NCBI GenBank assembly: GCA_030042915.1
Contig: JASHYS010000022.1
Location: forward strand, 1-7,822
Length of the DNA stretch: 7,822 nucleotides
Direction of reading: 5' to 3'
Source of the DNA: Acidobacteriaceae bacterium
Lineage (GTDB): Bacteria > Acidobacteriota > Terriglobia > Terriglobales > Acidobacteriaceae
Made by a program: the position numbers and the translations under genes. The notes under the pieces were generated by a model. The model was not told the DNA's origin, made no database searches, and saw nothing but the letters and a program-made list of their open reading frames with translations. Position 1 is the first letter of the stretch; every line of letters starts with the position of its first letter. Below, piece after piece: positions 1-5,305 of the stretch.

Positions 1-137
1 CCTGGTTCTTATCCTCAAGATTACCCACGGATAAGCGCGAGGGGCGATTTCATCGAACGAGCCGCCAGCCAATCTGCTCCTCGCATCGCGGGTACGATCC
101 ATGATTCTGTGGACCCGTATAAAATGGATCTACAGCC

Positions 138-365
138 ATGCCGTCCTTTGAGGAATCGCTCAAAAAACTCGAATCTATTGTGGAACAGCTCGAAAAGGGC
201 GACTTGGCGCTCGAAGACTCGCTCAAGCTCTTCGAAGAAGGTGTGAATCTGTCCGCTGCCTGCAAACAGGAGCTGGATGCCGCCGAGGGCAAGGTGCAGA
301 TGCTGGTGAAGCAGCGCGACGGCTCGCTCAAGGCCGAGCCGTTCCTCACCGAGAAGCAGTTCTAA
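138..365 (+). CDS. xseB: Exodeoxyribonuclease VII small subunit
   Basis: Small subunit of exonuclease VII, which with the large XseA subunit degrades single-stranded DNA to oligonucleotides in the cytoplasm. The 75-residue product has the usual family length and is almost entirely helical. It follows the family pattern closely: FEESLKKLESIVEQLEKGDL at residues 4-23, then a helix with LFEEGVNL (residues 31-38), then a helix with AAEGKVQML (residues 48-56). The ATG at 138 places the conserved block at the expected distance from the N-terminus. Only a weak GGAT lies upstream as a ribosome binding site. A TATAAA at 118-123 could be a -10 box, but no -35 matches it. xseA, often adjacent, is not visible in the 137 bp upstream, where no recognisable coding sequence is seen. 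Recognition of the family is secure. Confidence 0.95.
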   Translation: MPSFEESLKKLESIVEQLEKGDLALEDSLKLFEEGVNLSAACKQELDAAEGKVQMLVKQRDGSLKAEPFLTEKQF

Positions 366-378
366 GAGCGAATCGTAA

Positions 379-403
379 CGCCGGCCTCTTCGCCCTGCCG
401 GCG
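379..403. terminator. GC hairpin between convergent genes
   Basis: In the 55-bp gap between the stop codons of xseB and the convergent NTF2-like gene, CGCCGGC (379-385) and GCCGGCG (397-403) form a perfect 7-bp stem with an 11-nt loop. No T-tract follows on either strand, so it is not a classic intrinsic terminator. The position between two convergent stops is the main argument for a termination role. Confidence 0.3.
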
Positions 404-420
404 GACCGGCGACCTGCTCC

Positions 421-942
421 TCAAAATCCTGGTGCAGCGCCCGGCATCTTCATGGGCGGGCCCGAATAGTGCACCAGCACGATCCGCCAGGCGCCATGTT
501 CCTTGTGATAGACCTGCGATTCCCGCCCCTCGGTCGTAACCGGAGTTCCATCCTGTCGTGTTGCGTGAAAAGTCCACGTCATCTCAGACCACGCCGTATC
601 GCCGTAGACGTGAATGGCCGGCTCGTGCATCACCAGGTCGCGTGTGGAGAAAAATTTGCCCATGATGCCCAGGTAAATGTCGTCGCTGATCTGCTGGAAA
701 CCGTGATCGGTGCCGAGCGGATGTATGAACGTGACGCCGGGTTCGTGCGACCAGATCTGCGACGCCAGGGCAACATCAACGCCGTCGACAGAGAGCACGT
801 ACTTCTGCTGCAGCTCGCGGATTTGCTCTTCATCGGTGCGAGCGGGCTGTGCAGCGGAGGTGCGAATGGCGGGCGCGGCAGTCAGGATCAGCAGTAGAGC
901 GAGCCTGCATAGGATGAGGGGTTGGGGAAGCGCAGGTTTCAT
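421..942 (-). CDS. Secreted NTF2-like (SnoaL/DUF4440) protein
   Basis: A 173-residue protein with an N-terminal Sec signal peptide: a basic R13 within a long hydrophobic stretch to about residue 25, and likely cleavage near TSA/AQ at residues 30-31. The mature part reads as one cone-shaped NTF2-like domain of the SnoaL/DUF4440 type. It starts with a helix (DEEQIRELQQKYVLSVDG, about residues 37-54), has GDTAW at 114-118, and ends with the characteristic strand and loop GAWRIVLVHYSGPP at 150-163. This fold serves ketosteroid isomerases, polyketide cyclases and many ligand-binding proteins, so no reaction can be assigned. Export suggests a periplasmic role. The ATG at 942 has GAGG only 2 nt upstream, so its own initiation site is poor. 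It lies 9 bp after the amidase stop, so translation from a shared transcript is likely. Confidence 0.82.
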   Translation of the reverse strand: MKPALPQPLILCRLALLLILTAAPAIRTSAAQPARTDEEQIRELQQKYVLSVDGVDVALASQIWSHEPGVTFIHPLGTDHGFQQISDDIYLGIMGKFFSTRDLVMHEPAIHVYGDTAWSEMTWTFHATRQDGTPVTTEGRESQVYHKEHGAWRIVLVHYSGPPMKMPGAAPGF

Positions 943-951
943 GGCCTCAGA

Positions 952-2283
952 TCATAGCATTCGACCATCCGCAATCGGTTGCTCATCGCCGATGCGCGCG
1001 GCGAGCGCCAGCAGCGCCTCATCGCACTCGCGCGCGGCAGCCAGTTGCATGCCGCCGTGCGCGCAGGGGATGGCCACGGCGGGCACGCCGTCCAAGCTGA
1101 ACGGCGCGGTGTAGCGCAGCAGCCGGCTGCGCGTCTGGCTGTGGTCTGCGCCGGCCGCCAGACGGGCCACGGGAGCGCACGGCAGCAGAATCAGTTCGTG
1201 CGCGGCGAACAGATCGTCCATGCGCTCGCAGAAATCGACGTGACGGCGGCGCAAATCGGCGATCGCGCCGGGTGTGACACTTGCGCCCCAATTCAGGCGA
1301 TCGCGGATGGAAGGCTCCTGCCGAAGAAAGCCGGCATTGCCGATGTGAGAGGCGTGGAGCGTTCGAGCTTCAGAAGCTTGCAGAGGCGCAAAGATGCTCA
1401 AAGCCTCGGCCCACCAGCCGGGATCGATGGGCTGCCCTTCAAGCCCGAGCGTCTGCAGCACGCGAATCGTGCCATGAAAGCTTTCCACCACCTCCGGCTC
1501 GCAGTCTTCGAGAAAACTGTCGGCAACATACGCGAAACGCTTGAAAGGCACCTGAGCAGGGCTTTGGGCGGGCGCGAAGGGCGCAGCCAGCATGGGTGCG
1601 TCGCGCAGATCGCGGAAGAGCCAGCCCATGGTGTCGAACGAAACGGCCAGATGCGCGCCGCCGCGCCAGTCGCCGCGGCCAAGCGTAGCACGGTAACCAG
1701 CCAGCCCGCACAGCGCCGCGGGCACGCGGATGGAGCCTCCGGTGTCAGTGCCGATGGCGGCTATGGCCGAGCCCTCCTGCACGCTGGCTGAGGAGCCGCT
1801 CGACGAGCCCCCCGTGAGCGCACCGGCATCGCGCGGCTGCACACAGTCGCCGTATTCCGGATTTTCGCCGGTGATTCCGTAAGCCAGCGCGTGGAGGTGC
1901 GTTTTGCCTACGATCACAGCGCCGGCAGCGCGAAGCTGCTCAACAAGCCAGGAATCGCGCGCGGCCGTGCCGTTCAGATCGCGATAGAAATGTGTGCCGC
2001 ATGTCGTCGGGGAGCCGGCCAGGTCGAAACAATCCTTCACTGCGACGGGCACGCCCCACAACGGCGCACGGCCGTCGCCGAACGGCCCGCCTTCGCCGCG
2101 CGGCATGGCTTGGGCGCGTGCGGCTTCAGCGCGCGTCCATTGCGCCTCTTGCCAGAGATACGTGTTGTGGCCGGCGTTGCGGTTGGCGCGCGCAAGCGCG
2201 GCTTCGGCCAGCTCCACGGGAGTCACGGTTCCCTTGGCGAGTGCCTGGCGAAGAGCGCGTAGGTTCCAGGGGACGTCGAGCAT
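952..2283 (-). CDS. Amidase-signature family hydrolase
   Basis: A 443-residue cytoplasmic amidase-signature (AS) enzyme that hydrolyses an amide bond through a Ser-cisSer-Lys triad. The expected residues are present: the lysine in VAVKD (K83), the cis-serine in the glycine-serine block GGSSSGS (S160), and the nucleophile in GTDTGGSIRVPAA (S184). The 24-residue spacing between the two serines equals that in GatA and FAAH. The C-terminal part keeps the SLDGVPAVAIPC strand, but the following loop is short, which puts the length at the low end for the family. The substrate cannot be read. It could be a general amidase or an allophanate-hydrolase-like enzyme. GatA itself is unlikely, since no gatB or gatC is adjacent. 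There is no signal peptide. The ATG at 2283 has no strong ribosome binding site (GGAG is about 20 nt upstream). It is the first gene of a likely two-gene unit with the NTF2-like protein. Confidence 0.9.
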   Translation of the reverse strand: MLDVPWNLRALRQALAKGTVTPVELAEAALARANRNAGHNTYLWQEAQWTRAEAARAQAMPRGEGGPFGDGRAPLWGVPVAVKDCFDLAGSPTTCGTHFYRDLNGTAARDSWLVEQLRAAGAVIVGKTHLHALAYGITGENPEYGDCVQPRDAGALTGGSSSGSSASVQEGSAIAAIGTDTGGSIRVPAALCGLAGYRATLGRGDWRGGAHLAVSFDTMGWLFRDLRDAPMLAAPFAPAQSPAQVPFKRFAYVADSFLEDCEPEVVESFHGTIRVLQTLGLEGQPIDPGWWAEALSIFAPLQASEARTLHASHIGNAGFLRQEPSIRDRLNWGASVTPGAIADLRRRHVDFCERMDDLFAAHELILLPCAPVARLAAGADHSQTRSRLLRYTAPFSLDGVPAVAIPCAHGGMQLAAARECDEALLALAARIGDEQPIADGRML

Positions 2284-2403
2284 GCGTCGATTTTACGGCG
2301 AGCTCCAGGGAGGGCATACAATCCGCGCTCGTGGGAGAGCGTTCGATGCCGCTTGCAACCGAAATTGGCCCAGAGAGGGGGCAAGAGGCGGAGTTTCGTT
2401 GGA

Positions 2404-2476
2404 TTTTGGGCCTCCGGCGACGCCGTTTTGAACCGTTTTCTGCTGTTTTTGGCCATATTTTCGAGACAATTTTTTT
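2404..2476. promoter_or_regulatory. Helically phased T-tracts (putative curved DNA)
   Basis: T-runs begin at 2404, 2426, 2436, 2446, 2458 and 2470. Most steps are close to 10-12 bp or a double turn (22 bp). Between 2423 and 2462 the sequence reads as four 10-bp units: CCGTTTTGAA, CCGTTTTCTG, CTGTTTTTGG, CCATATTTTC. A- or T-tracts repeated in phase with the helix are known to bend DNA. Placed between two divergent genes, the stretch could bind a nucleoid protein or aid promoter opening, which is inference. Confidence 0.35.
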
Positions 2477-2621
2477 GATTCTAAAGTAGTTATCGTCCAA
2501 ATTGCCGGATTGCCGACCGTCCGACGAGAACGCTCTTAATGAGTGCCTCACCCCGTTATCAATCATTGACCGCTGGCCTCCATTTGCGTTAGCCTTTGTC
2601 CTCCCGAAGGGCCCAAAATTC

Positions 2622-2627
2622 AGGAGG
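2622..2627 (+). promoter_or_regulatory. Strong ribosome binding site of the methyltransferase
   Basis: A full AGGAGG lies 5 nt before the ATG at 2633 and fixes that start codon over the in-frame ATG codons further in. Confidence 0.85.
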
Positions 2628-2632
2628 TCTCA

Positions 2633-3703
2633 ATGGCAGACGCTGCTACTCCCAGGCAAATGGACCCATCAAAACTCGACGCCTTCATGGGTAAGGCCGT
2701 CTTAGACATGGGTGCTGCGATGCACGCAGTGCTGGTCGTCATCGGCGACAAACTTGGGCTCTACAAAGCTATGGCCGGCGCTGGGCCGCTCACTTCGGCG
2801 GAACTGGCAGCCAAGACCAATACGTCAGAGCGCTATGTGCGCGAGTGGCTCAACGCCAACGCAGCCAGCGGATTCGTCACCTACGACCCCGCGGCAAGGC
2901 GCTTTGAATTGCCGCCCGAACAGGCATTCGCGCTGACCACACTCGATCTGCCTGGAGCGTTTCACATCATCTCGTCGTGTTTCAAAGACGAGCCAAAGAT
3001 TACGCAGGCGTTCCGTACCGGCGAGGGGGTTGGATGGCACGAACACGACGCGAATCTTTATTTCGGCACGGAGCGATTCTTCCGTCCCAATTATGAAAAC
3101 AACCTCCTCTCAAGCTGGTTGCCGGCTCTCGAAGGGGTAACAGAGAAGCTGACGAAGGGGGCAGCCGTGGCCGACGTTGGCTGTGGTCACGGCGCGTCGA
3201 CGACGTTGATGGCCAAAGCTTTTCCCAAGTCGAAATTCTATGGCTTCGACTATCACAGCGGCTCGATCGAATACGCGCGGCACGTTGCCGGGCGCGACGG
3301 GTTGTTGGACCAGATTAACTTCGAAGTGGCGAGTGCGAAGAGTTATCCCGGAAACGGCCGTTACGACTTGGTGACGTTCTTCGATTGCCTGCACGATATG
3401 GGCGACCCGACCGGCGCCGCCAAGCACGTTCTCTCATCGCTCGCGCCTGACGGAACATGGATGATCGTTGAGCCTTTCGCCAACGACGCTCCCGAAGAGA
3501 ATCACAACCCGGTGGGCCGGATTTACTACTCCGCCTCGACCATGCTTTGTACCCCCGCCTCCCTAGCACAGGAGGTCGGGGCAGCGCTGGGCGCGCAGGC
3601 CGGTGAGCAACGCATTCGAAGCGCTGTAATGGACGCCGGATTCACGCGATTCCGCCGAGCCGCGCAAACGCCATTCAACTTGGTCTTTGAAGCGAGGCCG
3701 TAA
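2633..3703 (+). CDS. wHTH-containing class I SAM-dependent methyltransferase
   Basis: A 356-residue methyltransferase with two parts. The N-terminal part (about 20-105) is a helical winged-helix-like module, with LTSAELAAKTNTSERYVREW (53-72) as the helix-turn-helix-like segment. In O-methyltransferase-like enzymes and the Rv2258c-type family this module mediates dimerisation and substrate binding rather than DNA binding. The C-terminal Rossmann domain has SAM motif I as DVGCGHG (181-187), the acidic end of strand 2 at D206 in FYGFDYHSG, and the motif IV region as FFDCLHD (249-255). The protein is cytoplasmic. The methyl acceptor is not evident, since no biosynthetic partner gene lies nearby. 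It appears monocistronic: a long promoter region precedes it, and only a broken gene on the opposite strand follows. The start at 2633 is set by AGGAGG. No catalytic motif is missing. Confidence 0.9.
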   Translation: MADAATPRQMDPSKLDAFMGKAVLDMGAAMHAVLVVIGDKLGLYKAMAGAGPLTSAELAAKTNTSERYVREWLNANAASGFVTYDPAARRFELPPEQAFALTTLDLPGAFHIISSCFKDEPKITQAFRTGEGVGWHEHDANLYFGTERFFRPNYENNLLSSWLPALEGVTEKLTKGAAVADVGCGHGASTTLMAKAFPKSKFYGFDYHSGSIEYARHVAGRDGLLDQINFEVASAKSYPGNGRYDLVTFFDCLHDMGDPTGAAKHVLSSLAPDGTWMIVEPFANDAPEENHNPVGRIYYSASTMLCTPASLAQEVGAALGAQAGEQRIRSAVMDAGFTRFRRAAQTPFNLVFEARP

Positions 3704-3757
3704 ACCTGCCATCCGACCCCTTGCGGGATCTCGATCAGTGCATCATCGCCGAGTTGC

Positions 3758-4195
3758 TCACCCGGGAGTGTTATCGGCAATAGGACAGAACCCACCCCGG
3801 CGGGCGGCGAAGCGGCCGGACAAGTGGTGCGTCATCGAGTTCAAGTTAGGCGGTGGCCACCCCGAAGCCGATGAGGCGTGTTGATGAATCAATTTCCACT
3901 CGCCGTCTCGTCGCTCGAAGCAATCCGTTTCGCGCACCATGAGGGTTTTCGCATCGCCCGTCTTCAGTACGACATTCACTCTTTGAATCGTGCAAACGAG
4001 GCCCATGCTGCCGCTCACGACGACATCCATTTCGAGAATGTCAATCTTGCAAGACTGGAAACTGCCGAACACCTTGTCAAAGAAATTCAGCTTTCTCAAG
4101 ATCGCCCCCCCGTGCCCTTAAGTGGGAGCCGCAGTTGGCAGGCGAAGGTTGACACCCACGCATCGTTTGCATATATGCTCGTTGCATTCCCCCCG
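3758..4195 (-). pseudogene. Frameshifted NTF2-like (SnoaL_3) remnant
   Basis: The frame ending at TGA 3758-3760 gives about 113 residues whose first part matches the second half of a SnoaL-type NTF2 domain: FFDKVFGSFQS, then EMDVVVSGSMGLV, then RRDGEWKLIHQHAS. The only start in this frame is a TTG at 4099, which would cut the domain in half. An in-frame TAA lies at 4118-4120. In the -1/+2 frame just upstream, 4173-4112 reads YANDAWVSTFACQLRLPLKG. This resembles the preceding NTF2 strand and loop and would join directly to AILRKLNFF if one G were added to the run of seven G (complement of 4105-4111). No start codon or signal is found for the expected first 30-40 residues, so the N-terminus also seems lost. 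After HQHAS the frame runs on about 40 residues with no family resemblance. Alternative: the short TTG-started protein is real, which I think unlikely. Confidence 0.6.
4149..4177 (+). promoter_or_regulatory. Sigma-70-type promoter for the exported protein at 4215
   Basis: TTGACA (4149-4154, full consensus) is followed by a 17-bp spacer and TATATG (4172-4177, 4 of 6). Transcription would start near 4184, giving a leader of about 30 nt that contains the AGGAGG site. It lies within the remnant of the opposite-strand NTF2-like gene. It also argues against translation starting at 4122, upstream of the promoter. Confidence 0.6.
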
Positions 4196-4203
4196 AGAAA
4201 TCG

Positions 4204-4209
4204 AGGAGG
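4204..4209 (+). promoter_or_regulatory. Ribosome binding site fixing the start at 4215
   Basis: AGGAGG lies 5 nt before the ATG at 4215. This decides between that start and a longer in-frame ATG at 4122, which would add 31 residues ahead of the signal peptide. Confidence 0.85.
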
Positions 4210-4214
4210 TCGCG

Positions 4215-4679
4215 ATGAGAAGATCGCTTCTCACCTCAGGCGTAGCGGAGTTGATCCTCTGCAAGTGCAGGTTCGTTCTTCCAGTCGTTCTGGCACTGGG
4301 TGCGTTGGACGCCGCAGCGCAGCAGAATAGCCTCGTGGGCACATGGCGAGGCGTGTCCGGCGGAATCACGGTTACGGTCGTGATTCAGGCCAATGGGCAA
4401 TACAGCCAGTTGTCGCAATCGTCCATTGTGACGACGCAGTCCGGGCCTTACAGGCTGGTCGCCCCTAACACCATCATCTTCTCGGTGACGGACTGGTCGC
4501 CTAAGACCATGCCGGTCTATCACCCGACCGGTTCCGACGGCGGCTATTACGCGCAAGAGCCGATGGCAAAACCAGCCGACACGATGGACGCATACGTATT
4601 CAATGATCCGAATACGGTGACGTTTACCGACCAGGTTTACCACGTTTCCATTACGATGACGCGTGTGCAAACGCAGTAA
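4215..4679 (+). CDS. Small exported protein of unknown function
   Basis: A 154-residue protein that I do not recognise as a named family. The first 37 residues form a long Sec signal peptide: a basic start (MRR), a second basic point at K17 and R19, a hydrophobic core VLPVVLALGAL (21-31) and likely cleavage after DAAA (32-35). The mature part begins LVGTWRG (40-46) and continues as alternating strands (ITVTVVIQANGQYSQL, 51-66; NTIIFSVTDW, 85-94; NTVTFTDQVYHVSITMTRV, 133-151). That opening and the nG-Y strand pattern resemble lipocalin-like or other small beta-barrel proteins, so a ligand-binding periplasmic barrel is possible but unproven. There is no lipobox; C16 and C18 lie before the hydrophobic core. 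It has its own promoter and a strong AGGAGG site, and no gene follows in the same direction for nearly 3 kb. Confidence 0.75.
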   Translation: MRRSLLTSGVAELILCKCRFVLPVVLALGALDAAAQQNSLVGTWRGVSGGITVTVVIQANGQYSQLSQSSIVTTQSGPYRLVAPNTIIFSVTDWSPKTMPVYHPTGSDGGYYAQEPMAKPADTMDAYVFNDPNTVTFTDQVYHVSITMTRVQTQ

Positions 4680-4833
4680 TCGTGTCGGCATCACTTACGC
4701 CGGAGCGGCGCCACTGCTATGGCGTTGAAGGTGGAGAGAGCTGCGTTCAGAGCTGAGTTAGGATCGTAGAGATCATGGCCCGCGAGATTTAACCCTAATG
4801 CTGCTTTCGCTTCTGAGGGAGCCGCGATTTCCA

Positions 4834-4861
4834 TGGCGAGTCACGGTTGGCGAGTGACCGG
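4834..4861. repeat. Two-copy 14-bp tandem repeat
   Basis: TGGCGAGTCACGGT (4834-4847) is followed directly by TGGCGAGTGACCGG (4848-4861), matching at 11 of 14 positions. Within it, GTCAC and GTGAC also form an inverted pair. The function is unknown and it may be chance duplication. Confidence 0.4.
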
Positions 4862-4970
4862 CAATACAGAAGTTACGATTTTGGGCCTGCAAACGTCGCC
4901 AAAGGTGCGGATTCCTCGCTCCGCTTACCCCACGATCGCAACCGACCCTAACGGCAAAAACAAAGGCGCC

Positions 4971-5014
4971 GTTTGTGCTATTCCGGGTCTCAAAATCGAG
5001 ACCCGGGGCACCCC
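4971..5014. repeat. Intergenic hairpin repeat, unit 1
   Basis: The unit opens with GTTTGTGCTAT (4971-4981) and then forms a perfect 9-bp stem, CCGGGTCTC (4983-4991) with GAGACCCGG (4998-5006), around a 6-nt loop AAAATC. It is followed by GGCACCCC and a run of five T at 5015-5019. The T-run is too far from the stem for a classic terminator. The preceding sequence (4905-4925) contains GGATTCCTCGCTCCGCT, a string I associate with dispersed intergenic repeats in acidobacterial genomes. That association is from memory. Confidence 0.6.
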
Positions 5015-5047
5015 TTTTTCGTGCTGGGCCGACGAAATACGGTCGAG

Positions 5048-5092
5048 GTTTGTGCTATCCCGGGTTTGAGGCTTGCGGCTCGGGCGGAGGGG
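5048..5092. repeat. Intergenic hairpin repeat, unit 2 (degenerate)
   Basis: Positions 5048-5067 match 4971-4990 at 18 of 20 positions in direct orientation, 77 bp downstream. The hairpin is weaker here: CCCGGG (5059-5064) pairs with CTCGGG (5079-5084) through five Watson-Crick pairs and one G-T pair across a 14-nt loop. The loop and right arm have diverged from unit 1, so this looks like an older or eroded copy of the same element. Confidence 0.55.
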
Positions 5093-5110
5093 TGAGCAGT
5101 TGAGAGACAC

Positions 5111-5138
5111 GAAAGGCGGCCACATTAGGCCGCCCTTC
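5111..5138 (-). terminator. Intrinsic terminator-like hairpin
   Basis: GGCGGCC (5115-5121) and GGCCGCC (5128-5134) form a 7-bp stem around ACATTA. The pairing extends past one A-C mismatch by three more pairs to 5111 and 5138. On the minus strand the right arm ends in TTTC, a short U-tract. It lies 33 nt after the stop codon of the receptor relic at 5172, which is where that gene's terminator would be. It may now end transcripts of the regulator at 5306. Confidence 0.6.
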
Positions 5139-5171
5139 GGTGAGAGAACCAGAAGCAGGATCAGAAGTACA

Positions 5172-5222
5172 TCAAAAGTCCAGGTGCAGGGCCATCTGAA
5201 TCTGCCGCGGCGAGCCGATGGT
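5172..5222 (-). pseudogene. C-terminal relic of a TonB-dependent receptor
   Basis: On the minus strand, codons 5222-5175 read TIGSPRQIQMALHLDF and end with TGA at 5172-5174. The pattern xPRQIQxALxLxF-stop is the usual last beta-strand of the Oar-like, carboxypeptidase-regulatory-domain TonB-dependent receptors that are abundant in Acidobacteriota; outer-membrane barrels typically end in phenylalanine. A TAA stop lies immediately before (5223-5225), and no related sequence is seen in other frames up to 5305. A receptor of about 1,000 residues has therefore apparently been deleted down to its final strand. The hairpin at 5111-5138 fits as its old terminator. The match is short, so chance cannot be excluded. 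Confidence 0.5.
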
Positions 5223-5305
5223 TTACGGCGAATAGCGTTCATCGGTGAATTAGCCTGTTATCTCCAGAAGGGAGAGCGGCATTTCCGATTTCGTCGAGGG
5301 AGCTC

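Larger units (their letters stand above)
2284..2632. other. Divergent intergenic region, AT-richer
   Basis: This 349-bp spacer separates the divergent amidase and methyltransferase genes and must hold both promoters. I see no gene in it. It is clearly more AT-rich than its flanks between about 2400 and 2570. A perfect odd palindrome TCAAT-C-ATTGA lies at 2559-2569, overlapping a TTGACC (2566-2571) that might serve as a -35 box for the methyltransferase. The matching -10 position reads only TTAGCC, so no promoter is called. Confidence 0.5.
4680..5305. other. Non-coding stretch with repeats and a gene relic
   Basis: I see no intact gene in these 626 bp. In order it holds a short tandem repeat, a pair of related hairpin repeats, a terminator-like hairpin and the final codons of a lost receptor gene, each listed separately. 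A 78-codon reading frame at 4833-5069 overlaps the first repeat unit and much of the second, has no ribosome binding site and resembles no protein family, so it is not called. Confidence 0.6.

Noticed and set aside
979..1791. 270-codon plus-strand open frame
   Set aside because: It lies antisense to the amidase, whose catalytic motifs are intact; long open shadows are common in GC-rich coding sequence, and the product shows no family motif.
2126..2566. 146-codon minus-strand open frame across the amidase start and the spacer
   Set aside because: It overlaps the amidase N-terminus in another frame, has no good ribosome binding site and gives a low-complexity Arg/Ser-rich product.
2566..2594. 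TTGACC plus TTAGCC as a methyltransferase promoter
   Set aside because: The -35 part is fair but the -10 part shares almost nothing with TATAAT, so the pair does not stand out from background.
4122..4214. Longer N-terminus for the exported protein starting at ATG 4122
   Set aside because: It would begin upstream of the promoter at 4149-4177 and place 31 polar residues ahead of the signal peptide; the ATG at 4215 has AGGAGG at ideal spacing.
3878..4330. 150-codon plus-strand open frame
   Set aside because: It is antisense to the readable NTF2-like remnant and overlaps the start of the exported protein in another frame, with no ribosome binding site or recognisable motif.
4833..5069. 78-codon plus-strand open frame
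   Set aside because: It runs through the tandem repeat, unit 1 and much of unit 2 of the hairpin repeats, lacks a ribosome binding site and has no protein-like pattern.
4971..5092. Possible CRISPR repeats
   Set aside because: There are only two copies, the repeats are imperfect, the 57-bp interval between them is too long for a typical spacer, and no cas gene is in the window.
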